Below, piece after piece: positions 1 to 12,100 of a stretch of 64,000 nucleotides of DNA. Positions within the stretch are counted from its first letter, which is position 1. The number at the start of each line of letters is the position of its first letter. Origin of the DNA: Apostichopus japonicus (Eukaryota; Echinodermata; Holothuroidea; Aspidochirotida; Stichopodidae); the NCBI RefSeq assembly GCF_037975245.1, contig NC_092567.1, forward strand, positions 10,298,714 through 10,362,713. The letters are read 5' to 3'. The notes under the pieces were generated by a model. That model was not told where the DNA came from. It saw only the letters and a program-made list of their open reading frames with translations, and searched no databases. Position numbers and translations under genes: made by a program.

Positions 1-1052
1 GGAGAGGAAACAACTCCAGAGTACTTTAAGTATAGGTTTTTATGACTTAATTTGGCTAAAACCTTTCTGACAGTTGGATGATCTCGCAAATGCAGAACAC
101 TTCTTAAATGAATAATATGAACAAATTATTTGAAGAAGGAAAACCTCCCCTTCAACTTGTAACCAACTAGGCCTATAACAGGCAAGCATCACCATACTTC
201 AGCTAGTCCTACATTGTGCTGAGTATAGGTCACGCTTTATGCTGGTATTGCATACTATTGAATATTATAACTAAAATCATTAGACTAGGCCTAAATTAGG
301 CTGCACTTAGGTTATATGACTAGAGAAGACCTAAGCCATAACGTTGAACGTTATGATGGCCTGTGAGCCAATCCTTGTACGTGCACAGCCTAACGCTATG
401 AAAGGAACTCAACTGATACGTGGGATTTCTTCTTTGACAATTGTAATATACTCCGTCTGTTTCTTTCAGTATCATGTTCACCATCTGGAATATGTTGCAA
501 TACCTTCATATTTAAGCCTGTACTGTAGCTTTGGGGAATCATTTCAAACAAACAGGGAAGTACAACCATTCAACCGTTCTCCAAACGCTGTTTACACTGT
601 GGCGTTGGTTTGTTTAGATTTTGAAAATGAGACTTGTTCAAGTCGTTTTCCATGCCTACGAGGGAAATTCCCCTATTTTTCAGATAAATGGTCAATCTTC
701 CAATTGAAATAATAGCAATTTACCACAAAATGGCAAATTCCTTAGATCTAATAAGTGAGGACTTCAACAATATGCTGCAAAATGTCATTTTATCATTTGC
801 ACCTTGACATTTGTCTGCTAAAGTTGTGTTCATAGAATCCTGTACAGCAGCTTGAAAGTGCCATCAAGACAGCAAGATAAACATGTCTTAGATATTTTTT
901 TTTTCAGCCTGGATAAGCTTGGAAAATTTTCAATACTTTAACATTTCTAAAATCTTTTGAAATGACGAGATGGGCTATTTCAACATTAATCAGAAAATGT
1001 CCAAATTATACACTAGGATATGGAATTCGGAGGGGGGGGGGGGCGGGCGATG
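1..1052. other. Non-coding stretch, no gene seen
   Basis: AT-rich sequence with scattered TAGGCCTA-like words and no reading frame with coding character. The longest open frame (344-712, +) shows no recognisable domain and no splice context. A G run lies near 1031-1042. It is either an upstream intron of the LRR gene or intergenic DNA; the sequence does not decide which. Confidence 0.5.
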
Positions 1053-1406
1053 CAGACCCGTCAACTCCCCCGGTTTTACCGGGAGACTCCCGGTTTTTAC
1101 CCGAATCTCCCGGCCTCCCGGTTTCATATTCTATTCTCCCGGTTTTTTAATGTTTCATCACTTGCGACATTTCTGAAAATAGCCAACAGTTAGTCCTATG
1201 CTTATTCGCGTAATAAGTGTAATCTAAAAATAGATTGATCGTTTACAAACACGTTACGACTGACACAGTGCTGTGCGGGACTCTCAACCAATAGCAGGCT
1301 GCTTCGTCAGTTCTCGGACTTCACGCAATGTACGTTGGCCTTGGTAGAGTCCTGAATACAGTACATTAGTACGGCGTGCACTGTGCATATGCCATGGTGC
1401 ACTCAG

Positions 1407-1442
<36 letters not shown>

Positions 1443-1945
1443 TTATATATACACACTTAACTTGTATGTATACGTGGCGCGGCGTACCATTTGTGTGCAG
1501 TTCGCATGTAGGATATTTGTATACGTCGAAAAACAGTTAAGTTCTATGCAGACGAACACTTTACATGCGTCCTTTTCGCTGCTAGGTGAATATTACGTCT
1601 TTAACTACGATTTAAGAAACGGCTGTTTCAAACATCTCACTAATTCTTTCGGCGACTATTCATGGAGCACAATAGCATTTCCTGCGTATAAACTCGTACA
1701 GGGATTACACGCGGTATCTACGCGGCGTCTACGCGGCATTTTGTTTGTCAACGTCTTTATACGATCCTGTAGGCGTACCCATGTCCAGTTATACGTGAGC
1801 GGTACTGTAAACTACACGTTAGGAGTATTTATACCATTTCAGTTGAAAATTACCAACCTCCCTATTTTCCCTTAATCTCCCTATTTTTTGGCCCTGAAAA
1901 AATGTTATTCTCCCTATTTTGGGGTCAAACAGGTTGACAGGTCTG
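1053..1945. mobile_element. Non-autonomous hAT-like element
   Basis: The left end reads CAGACCCGTCAAC and the right end reads GTTGACAGGTCTG, which are inverted and nearly identical, giving an element of about 893 bp. The interior starts with tandem CCCGG-rich words, contains a TA microsatellite and ends with tandem 'CTCCCTATTTT' words. No transposase is encoded. I see no clear target-site duplication, so the boundaries rest on the inverted ends alone. The CAG start is typical of hAT relatives. The open frame at 1462-1875 lies inside the element and looks accidental. Confidence 0.45.
1410..1439. repeat. (TA)n microsatellite
   Basis: An uninterrupted alternating TA tract inside the hAT-like element, followed by imperfect TTTA repeats. 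Confidence 0.9.
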
Positions 1946-3799
1946 TGATGTTACATTCAGCTGAGAAGAAGGCCACTGCTACGGGTGTTCACCCCCCCCC
2001 CCCCCCCTCAGACTTTACCCTAAAAATATTTATTGGCAATAATGGTGTATGGAGCCAATTTAAGACCTAACTGTAATTATGCTCAGAGAACACCATTTAA
2101 AGTAGCTTTTCAAAACAATATCAGGGGCGGATCTACATAGGATTTGCCTTCAAGAAGCCAACCAACACACCGCCACTTTTTATTAAATTCTTCTTTCCAT
2201 TCTAGCCTTTCCATAACAGTGAAGGCCCTACCCAAGTCAATCGGAAGGAATTTGGGATTTACTGCTCCAACCCCCCCCCCCCCCACCCTTGAAATCATAT
2301 ATTACAATTGGGGTCGAGAAGGGGTCCCATTGTTCGAGTCCTTCGTTCCGATTTCATCTAAAGGCACTATAGGTAGCCTCTCATCAGTGTATGACAATAA
2401 CGATATATGCCCTGTTATATGTAAAGTACCGTAGTAGATAGCCTATACATCTGATATTAAGATGTGGTACATGGCTACATGTAGGTAACATGCTATAATG
2501 TGTACCTCTCTGTCAGGCATTATTGTATATAAGAATAATAACTGGTTGGGCAACATGTCCACCCAACGGCTATTTACCAAATAACTGGACAGGCAAGACT
2601 GTATTTTCTGATTTTCCATGCAATTGAACAATAGTGATTTAACATCGGTTAGTTCAGTTTTCAAACTTTACACTAGTATTCTTTAGCACAACCTTAAGTT
2701 TAGACAACCTTTAAAGTCTAAATACGCCTCAAAATTGTTTCTGCCGGAGCCCCCCCCCCCCCCCCCTACAACACCCTACATGGAATTGCATTCAACGACT
2801 CAACAGCAACACCGTCATAACTTTCGCCACATATAGTCTGACCATAAAGGTTCATTCCCCTTCCTAAATTGATCGGGAGAATTTTGGAATGTGAACCCAC
2901 GTTACTGGGTACTAAACCATACAGGAGAGTTGATCCGTTTTCAGGATTGGAGACGCAAACTTACCGCTTATGGACTTAATCAGAAATGTACACAAATTAG
3001 CCACAAGATGTACCTACTCCTTTATGTTCTACACCCTTCCCCATATCTATGTAGACATGTGACAATCACTTGATTGGCGTAGGGAGGGAGCAAAAAATGA
3101 ATAGGTTGGGGAAGTGGTCGGGAGGCATCCCAATTAAACAAACAATTCACATTTCGTCATTACTGTGACCCACATCAATACTGAACATTTTCCAAATTTC
3201 CATATCAAAATGTTGACTACTTTATCCCGAAAATTTTGAATATTTTGGGGAATTTCAACCCTTTCTCCAAATTGAAACCCTTTTCTTGAATATCAAGTTT
3301 GTCTTAAAATTGCCTTCTTTAATTGAACCGAAATTCTCAACACTAGACTACTTTATCTAAAAATTAAACTTCTTCGATTTATTTCGACCTCTTCTTTAAT
3401 TCCCTTCGTGTAAAATGTCGATTTCTTTTTTGTTTGAATTTTCGCCTTTTTACTAGAAATTTTTATATCAAAATGTCGATACAAATTTCAATTATTTTAT
3501 CTCAAAAAATTAACTATTCTTGATGAGGATGGTACTAAGTGAAGGGAAGAAGAAAAGAGGGGGGGGGGGTGGGGGTCTGGGGGTCTACATGAATTGACTA
3601 TGAACATTATTGGTGAAATGTCGCCATAGTATTTAGATTTGAGCAATTACGAGGTACGTGAAAAGAAAAAAAAACATCGTTTGATAGCCTGACACTCTCT
3701 TTGCTGCAAAGATTTAGCTGAATAATCCAGCACTGACATGGAATGTAATTCATTAAAAAAGAGGTTTGGTCGGGAGGGAATAAAACATGTACTCCTTCA
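1946..3799. other. Non-coding stretch with poly-C runs
   Basis: No gene recognised. The stretch holds C runs near 1990, 2271 and 2751 and a G run near 3561. At 2124 a lone CAGGGGCGGATCTAC matches a hAT-type terminus, but no matching right end was found, so it is probably a truncated element. From 3180 to 3530 there is a diffuse repetition of AAATTTC/TTTCAATTTT words. Confidence 0.45.
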
Positions 3800-4074
3800 C
3801 AAGGGGCGTAGCGAGGAATTTGCCAAGGGAGGGCGAAGTCTGTAGGCAAACTATCTAAGCGGAGCGCTACCATATGTCGGCGCGAAGCGTACAAGGAAAT
3901 TTTGGCCGAAAATGCCTCCCAGATCGCTGGAAATGGCACTTCCCAGGCCTTGTTAGTTGCATCTAAGCATTTTTTATTTTTAAATTACTAGCGACATCAT
4001 AAAAAAAATACAAACAATATTCTCAAGGAAAGGGGCGGTCGCCCCCCTCCCCCCTCTCCTTGGCTACGCGCCTG
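3800..4074. mobile_element. Short hAT-like MITE carrying the subterminal module
   Basis: The left end is CAAGGGGCGTAGCGAGG and the right end is CCTTGGCTACGCGCCTG, an imperfect inverted pair enclosing about 275 bp. The conserved module described at 3852 sits 52 bp from the left end. Directly repeated flanks are not convincing. A close relative of its left part occurs at 58534. Confidence 0.6.
3852..3948 (+). repeat. Shared subterminal module, copy 1
   Basis: Runs from TCTAAGCGGAGCGCTACC through CGGCGCGAAGCGTACAA to a second half GATCGCTGGAAATGGCAC. The first half is an imperfect hairpin (GCGGAGCGC against GGCGCGAAGCG). The same module recurs at 8099, 13070 (reverse), 13347 (reverse), 41613 and 58585. 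Confidence 0.75.
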
Positions 4075-6958
4075 CCTTTAAATCATTTGAAACAGACGGT
4101 ATTCAATTTGTGTTTATTGTTCGTTATGCATCCACTAGCAGATATTAGGGTGGGGGAATGTGTACATATGCTTTTGGCCAAAATTGTAACCGTTGGTTGT
4201 GGGGAGGGGGGGGGGGCTAACACCCAACCTCTAGGGGAAATGTCAATGATAGTTTGATCTACTTGATAGAGGTTGTGTTGTATTATTCACTTCCTCGACC
4301 CCTTCCTTACTACATACCCAATCGACGTCAGTTTTTAAACTGTCTGTTTCCACCAGGCATGCATAACGTTACGTACATTTATTTCTATTGGCGCAAAAAT
4401 ATCTGTCATAAATCTCAAATATCACCCGCGAAAAGCTAGGAAACACCTGTTTATGAATATCGGTGACTCATGCTATTGAATTACCTGTTCACATATAGTG
4501 TATATCACTAGTGACAATGAATGGTTTAGTGTTATATTAGTGGAGATGCAGACGTACCATATTCGTGGGAGTTGTTTGTTACCATTGACTTGTTGAGTGG
4601 TTATTAAGACGGATTAATTAATGGAGAGGAACCGCTGTTAATAGTTAAAACAGCAATTATTCATCAGTGAGATAATTTGACGGTAAGGTATAGAGGCATA
4701 GGCTTGGATGTGTACAAAGGCCAGTTCAAACTTAGTTAGGTATGCTATAGGCTAGAGTAATAAAGTTAGGCTATGTTAGAAATCTCAAACATCACCCGCG
4801 AAAATCTAGAATTACTACTTTTAGCAAGAGCTGGACATGCTTAGCAAATCTGAGTCATAAATAATGAAGATCTTAGCCTAGTTGTCGACTGATTATCAAA
4901 AAAGTCAAAAAAGTTTAAGCATAACTTAACTATAAGTATAAAGGAATTGAATAGAACACAATCGAGACACTGAGTTTTCTTTAGGGATCTTAAATTAAGC
5001 GAGGAATAAGACTAGCGGTTAACATTGAAAGTGAGCTGATGCCTAACCTTTACTCCGAAAACAATTACTTCATTCTAGCTAACATAAAGTATCCATAGAC
5101 AAACTGTAGAAACTTTGTTATCCCTTCAAAAATCTTAAATCACAGAAAATGGTTCAACTCGATTTTAATCGTACATAACATTGTCTTTTATACTGCTATA
5201 GCCTAGGCCTTCAAACAAGTCAATCTATAACATTCCAAAATGATTATTATAATCACCAAGCTTACTAAATCTTTTAGGTCGGACATTTGAGCCAATTATG
5301 TGAGAAACCTGCAGTTTTTACCGAGCAGGCTGACTGAAATAATGTTAGCCTATTTAATAGCCTAACTTATTATTAGTTGAATGTTATATACTGAATATGA
5401 CCTAGAGCTTTGAGTTTGAGCCTCTATAAAACAGTTTTCCAATTAAGTTTAATAATAATAAATGAAATAAATAGTTATTAAAATGAAATCGTTCGTCCAT
5501 GTTTTTCCAGAAGCAACTAGATCGTGGTGTTGCACTCACAGCTGGTTTTGTCTTAATTTTGCACACTTAGTTATAAAACCCGTACATCATTTCAAAGCCA
5601 ATAGACTTATGGCCACATGAAATTTAAAAGTAAAATGGTTTCGAAATTAAAATTGTGCCACTTCATTTACTCAATAGCAGACGTAAACCAGAGCCGTACC
5701 TCTAGTATTAAAAGGGCGCCATCCTCTCATTAAACTCATTAACTGATTTATCTCTCGTGTTTGTTAATCTACATTTGTCTGCTAACTGTTCACACCCGCT
5801 GAACTCCATAATAACAGAAGATATGACAATGAAGACCCAACCAAACCGATTAAACTGAAAAGAAGTAATACATAATTAGTATAATTAAACCCTCAAGGAT
5901 ATGAAGTGTTTCCAGATAACAATATTATTCGTAAAAAAATGTAAAAAGCGGATGGTACTATTTAATTGGAAGAAATTTAGAAAGTTAAGATCATAAGCAT
6001 TACCCAATTTAGGAATATCTACAAACACAAAGAAAGAAAAATGTCACATTTCGAAAAAATCCACTAGAAGTTATGTCACACTCAAACTTAGAAATGAATT
6101 TGATAATTAACTAAACACAGATAGACATCGTCTTTTAAACAAATCATATTAATTGGAAATAATTCAAATATACGCAGAAAATAGTAGGATTTGGATCAAT
6201 AATTAAAATAATTTGTATATTAAAATTATAGTATTAGCCTCATCAACCTTTCCCCTTTTAAACTTGAATTTGATCTACATCTGCTTCTCTAAATTGCATT
6301 TTAATTATAAGAAACAACCTATTTATTGAAATATAATTCCTCCATATCTCCTTAAACTTTATAAAAAAAAACTTGTATTTGTTGAAGTAGAAGTTTCCTT
6401 TTTATGATTCCTATTACATTAGTGACTAATATTTACATTTATATTAAAGATTCCTTCTGAAAGTTCTAAATTAAGACACAAATAAATTTGATCAATATTT
6501 TCTTCAAAAGATTCTTGATTACCCAATTTTTATAAAATTTCCAACCCGTCTATGAGATTTGTTCCCTATTAACTAATAAATTAAAATATGTAGGCTCATA
6601 TTCGTATCTTATTGAACTTTACTAGCTATAAAACCTGTTATTAATAATATAATTGTAAAACAATAAAACTAATTTTGTAATCCTACATTACCGATTTATT
6701 TTCCTCTAATCTTATCCATGTATTTCTGCTTGTATTTGACTCCCATTAAAATCAATCCCTTATTTTCCGCTCCATTAACTTTTTCCTATTTACAAATAAA
6801 CACAACCTAAATATCTTAGTTTATCGCTTTATTTTCCTTTATTTTATTTCGTTATTTGTATTATTTATAATATCATAATAATTATTCTAATCCTTACCAA
6901 ATTCAATCTATTGATCTCTATCTACTCTATTATCAGTAACTCTATTCTTTCATCCTAG
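4075..6958. other. AT-rich non-coding stretch upstream of the first exon
   Basis: No gene recognised. A direct repeat of about 30 bp occurs at 4410-4440 and again at 4780-4809. From about 5100 to the acceptor at 6958 the base composition is very AT-rich with many stops in all frames. The stretch just before 6958 has a pyrimidine-rich tract, so the segment immediately upstream is most simply an intron of the LRR gene. Confidence 0.5.
4410..4809. repeat. Pair of ~30-bp direct repeats
   Basis: Two copies of a sequence containing AATCTCAAAYATCACCCGCG lie at 4410-4440 and 4780-4809, differing at two or three positions. They bracket about 340 bp with no visible inverted ends. This may be a deletion-scale duplication, or the footprint of an insertion. 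Confidence 0.6.
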
Positions 6959-7167
6959 ATTCCTATCTCCCGTGTGGATCTATATGAATGCTCTCCTAGA
7001 GTTGATGAGTCTGGTCTGAACCTTATCCTTGAGTCTGGTCTCTCTCTCTCTATCCTGAGTTCTCTCCAGGAGCTGTGGATCACTGACAGAGACAGGAGAC
7101 TAACTAATGAAGAGTTGGCGGCCATCTTGTCTTACTCCTCACAGTGTACAAGCTTGAAGGAGCTGTG
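6959..7167 (+). CDS. Exon 1 in window: leucine-rich repeats
   Basis: The acceptor AG at 6957-6958 follows a pyrimidine-rich tract, and the in-frame triplet before it is TAG, so the frame cannot extend left without splicing. The exon encodes 69 codons plus two bases. It reads IPISRVDLYECSPRVDESGL, then leucine-rich text with LQELWITD and, about 30 residues later, LKELW, which is the spacing of consecutive LRR units of the NLR type. The donor is TG|GTAAGT. The split Trp codon (TG + G) is completed by the next exon. The GTG at 6974 is not a start codon but an internal valine. Confidence 0.75.
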
Positions 7168-9142
7168 GTAAGTATTCGTGTGTAGATGTTAGAATCATCA
7201 TAACAGTTAAACAGGGAATTAATTTAATAACAGTTATCAATATCAGACTAACAATAGAGACTGTAAAGTTTGCTGTATTTTATTGTCAAGGATTGGATTT
7301 AATTATAGTTATGCTGAATTTATTTGAACAATTAGGTCATCGTGAAAGGAATTCTGTAGAATGTTATGATTAATAAAACAAAATATAATGGATAAATAGG
7401 GAATATTTTAAGAGGGTGTTGGTAATAGAGGGGTGCAGGGGTGGGTGGTGGTTGCTTAAAATGTTCTTTGTTTATTTTAATGTTAAAATTTAGCTAAATA
7501 GGTTTTTGAATTATAGGAATGTTTATTAGGATAAAATAAGAGATATATAGACAAGGAAAATGGATTTTAATAACTCTAGCGAGTAATATTAATATTCTAA
7601 AGTAAAGTTTTATAAGGAATAACTGTTAATTTTGACTGAAACCTCAGAAATAGTTGATTTTCAATTATGTACAATTAATTTAAGAAACAAAAGAGATTGA
7701 AAATCGTTATTAATTTTAAAGTAGTAAAATGATGGCAATAATAATAGCATAAACTCCTCAAAATTTTGATCAGATTATGATACTCTAGCAAAACCGAAAT
7801 GCATACAGAAGAAGCAACCAATAGATAGTTTTAGTTGTCAAAATTTAGAGAATAGTTACTCAAAATAAGTTAACTAATTAAAACAAAATAAAAGTTAACT
7901 ACAGGGGCGTATCCAGGATTTTCCAATAGGGGGGACGCCAGGCATGAATGATCGCCGTCCTGGGGGATGGGTCTAAGGGGAGGGGTGTACAATTTTTGCT
8001 TTCAAAGAAGGGCTGAAGTGCAAAATGGTGTCATATGCATGGGCGGCGATCCGTACTTCCGAGCGGGGGGGGGGGGGGGGGATATGACCTTGTTGACTCT
8101 CTAAGCGTAGCGCCACCATGAGTTGGCACGAAGCGTACAAGAAAATTTTGGGATTAACAAACCCTCTAGATGGCCGGAAACGGCACTTCCCGAGGTTTCC
8201 AAGCGGCATATACCCAACTTTAAAATAGGGATGTCATGTCCAAAATATCTCATAATCAGGATCCAAAATACTTTTTTTGGTAATTTCGGGTGTTATTTTG
8301 GGAAAATTGCCCCTGTCAATCTTGTTTCAGGCGTAACGTTAGAATGTTCGAGAGCTCTGTTATATTATTCGATAAAGAAAATGGCCTCATGCAGGCTATT
8401 ATAGGCCTATACACATGCAATACACAATTACACATAGTTACATTCCTAGGTACCGATTGCTAGGGCATCCAGGTGAAACGTGTATTAAGCATTACCCTGG
8501 TTACATGAGATTCTCAGCTGTTCGAGGGAACATGTACGTGTGTAGGCCTACTATAGGGCCTATATGAATACTATGAGGGTGCATATATGTACCATATCAA
8601 TACCGTGGGCGCAATAATACATTTTGTTGTTATAGGGCCAATGAAGCCTACAGTCAACTATTTTTGCTTTATAAAGACGCTTTATTTGAAAAGATCGCAC
8701 TGCGTTTATGGTAGGCGAGAAATGAAGCTAAAAAAGAGCCGTACATTAACGAAGATGCATAAATGTAGGCATGAAAATATTCTTATCCCTGGCATTTGGT
8801 GGGGGGGGGGGATATGGTGCATTACATCCCCTCCACCCATTTTCATGGGGGGATATATCCCCCCTCCACCCAGGATCGCCGCCCATGGCCATATGTAATC
8901 CATTTTTCGACCTTAATAATAAGCAACATTTCCAGTAAATATGGACACAAAATGCACAATTTAGTATGGCTGGCATGTCATTTAGTGTTTATAGTGATTA
9001 TACAAACACAATTACCATCTATGTTTCTCAAACTATTATGCCGCCGAACTTCGCCAGAACCTTTTTTTGGCAAACAAAAAATAAAGCATACGGGAGGGGG
9101 GGGGGTTGAGCGATCACCGACATCTCACATATAAAGGTCGTC

Positions 9143-9174
<32 letters not shown>

Positions 9175-12100
9175 GCTAAACTTTTTTTTTTTGGTGACGG
9201 CCAATAGGGGGGGGGCGCGCGCCTGTTGCGCCCCCCCCCCTGGATACGCCCCTGAACTAGAAGGAAATATATAATTGCAATTGAGTTAACTATATAGTTA
9301 AAAAAAATGTATTGCAATAAATATTATTAAAGGCAAATCTGTATATCTGATAAATTTCAAAGGTTCAAATTTAATCCGATCAAACTACGTCATCACTTTC
9401 TTCGTTATAGTTTGAAATACGACGTTATACAAAATAAGCTTAATTATGTCTTATGCTTATATTGTAACCTAATTTTTAAACAATAATTACAAAATTAACC
9501 GAGAGCTTCAACTTTGTATAATTGATAACTTTATACAAAAACTGTTTAATATTTTAATATTCCTCGTATTAATGTTACTTCATACCTGATTCGATCATGA
9601 CGTCCCTGCTTGGTCCGTTCCGATGCAGTGTTATTTTAGACCCCCCCCCACCCAAAACCAACCCATCCTCTCTCTCCTCCTCTTGCCCTGTTTGGTCTTA
9701 CAGATCAAACCTCGTAAAAGTTTCTCCTTTCCGTCTTTACCATTCACAACATAATCAGTAACATCTTCAACTTACAGCTGACGTGTTACTAAAAAAAGAA
9801 AATATTTAAGTCGCACCCGTTACCCCCCCCCCCCCCCCCCCACCGCGCATCACCCAAATCTCGAAAGAAAAGACAAAAACTATTGAGTAGTTACATAAAT
9901 GAAATATATGATAACGAACGATGCTTAACGTATGTTATATGTGAAACAACGCCATTCCGGGAAGAACTGTGACCGCGGAGAAAAATATTACTGGAAATAA
10001 TACACTTCGGGGGTTTTGTTTGGTCTGACCATGGTGGTAAAATGGTCTGACTATAAACAAAATGTAACAGAGAATGTTGATTCCCTATCTAGACAAAATA
10101 CTTTACCCCAATCCCAGTGTGCTCCGCAGTAATTTTAGGCTCGCTCCCTCTGCCCCACTCCCCTTCAGACAACTGACCTGTATCCGCCACCACCCCTCCC
10201 TTCGCCATCTGCCCCCCTTTCCCCTTTTCACATAATCTTTTCAGAAAAACCTTCAAATACATTGCGTTTCTACCCGATAACATTATCACCATTTTAGTAC
10301 ACACAGTAGGCCTACTCTACTTCTACAGCAGTTTTCTGCACAGACGATTGATTCAGTCAATTTATTTCTAAAGTAAAATAACTTAACAGTAGAGATGACA
10401 CACCTGGATCTCCCGTAAATACCTAATTAGCATAACAATAAATAACCTTAGGCAGTTAAAGCTAATGAATAGAAAGATAAACGAGCCGCGCGTCTAGTGT
10501 ACACCTGGAATGTTGTAACTGTCATATAACGTTACCATGGAAACCGACAATAAGTAGGTCAGTCCGTGTCTAGCAGTGGCTGGGAATAATGCATCATGCT
10601 AGTCAATACGGGTTAGGTATATATCTAACAGCCATTCAGTGATACTGTATGTCATATGCCGTGATATTAAGATTTGTTCTCATTATTATTCTTTGTTTAT
10701 ATATTTTAAATGAGTTAACTTGATTTCCTTGGTTGTCTAATACATCCCTCACTTGTACCTCTCACTCATTTGATAGAAGGAATGTTTAATTTCCCTTTCT
10801 TCGTTTTATTTTCTTTATGTACTTTTCGTTTGTATATGGAAGTATGCCTAATTAGCACATAATTAAATAACCCTTAATGTAACTCACATATCTAATACGT
10901 TTTTTTGCGGGTTCTCAATTGCCTAGTTTATGGAGAACAGTTTTGTTCTGTGAAGTTGATTAAACAGTTAAACGGTTGAGATAAAATATTGCTCGTGTTT
11001 AGCAGGGAGAAAGATTCGTTTGATGAGATCTTTTATCTTTTTAAATATCGAATTATATACTGCACTAGTTCTTTTTTATCTACACAGAACAGGCGAAAGT
11101 GATTAAATTATTCCATCGAAGTTTGAAATGTATAATGGATTACGAAAACTAGAAATCGATTTCAAATTTGCAACTTAACTGTTTTTAGCGAATTTAGAAA
11201 GGCTTAGAAGGCTGTCATCATCGCCCTCAGACTTTCTTCCAAATGGTTTACATTATTGTTATAACACACGCTAACAAAATGAAGTACATATTTCTATCCC
11301 CGGTACACAATGAATGAACCTACAAGTTAACAATCAGAATAAACACTTATACAACTGCCAGGGGCATATCCAGGTCGTAAATATGGCCACGGTTCATTTA
11401 GTTTTGTTGCTGAGAAGGAAAAAGAAGAAGCAGTTATTCACTTGTTGAAATGAATTCATTGCGTCATAATTTGCGATGTTTTACATGAATCATGGTAGTT
11501 TGCTGATTAAACAGAACATAAGTATATTGTGATAGTAACATGCATGGTCGACAAGTAAAAAGAAAAAGAAAGGAAAATAAAACAGAAAAGAAACCGAAGG
11601 AGAGGTGTTATGTTCCTGGAAATACAGTTAGTAAACATCTGTGGGTAATTGAATTCCGTCGGTCGCACATCCGGGGTTTTCCTCCCGTCAAATCGCAGCG
11701 AATAGGGTGAAAACATGTAAAGTAATTGTGTCTAAATATCGCGAATCTACGCTTTCAGAACGCATGAAGAGAAACATGAATACTCTACGCATAGACCTCT
11801 AGGCATAAGAATGCAATATAATAGTAAAGTAGAGGAGCCCTAATGTAACAGAAGCTAAGCTATCTTCGTAGGTATTTTACAGATGTTGTATTTTTAATTG
11901 TTGTTGAGATACTACAGTAGGCCTACCTGCATATTTATGATTCTGCGTCATGTTTTACTTTGTTCAACACTTACTTTTGGTGGGAAAAAGTTTTAATTTC
12001 GTACTGCAAAGAATCATATCTTTCTAATGTGCAATTACGTAGCACCATGCATCTGCCTAACTGCCTAACCTTTGTTCATAGAAAGTATTGATGTTGCAGA

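Larger units (their letters stand above)
7902..9254. mobile_element. hAT-like element (outer, interrupted)
   Basis: The left end is CAGGGGCGTATCCAGG and the right end is CCTGGATACGCCCCTG, a perfect inverted repeat. A 5-bp direct repeat AACTA flanks both ends (7897-7901, 9255-9259). This is shorter than the 8 bp usual for hAT, so the superfamily is less certain. The element is interrupted by a second one at 8038-8887. Poly-T, G and C runs fill the right part. No transposase is encoded. Confidence 0.75.

Noticed and set aside
1462-1875. 137-residue open frame with mixed composition
   Set aside because: Lies wholly inside a hAT-like element and shows no transposase or other motif.
2318-2335. 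B-box-like TGTTCGAGTCC
   Set aside because: No matching A box and no tRNA-like fold nearby.
6974-7171. Start of the LRR frame read as a GTG start codon
   Set aside because: The exon is bounded by a splice acceptor at 6957-6958 with an in-frame TAG just before it, so GTG at 6974 is an internal valine.
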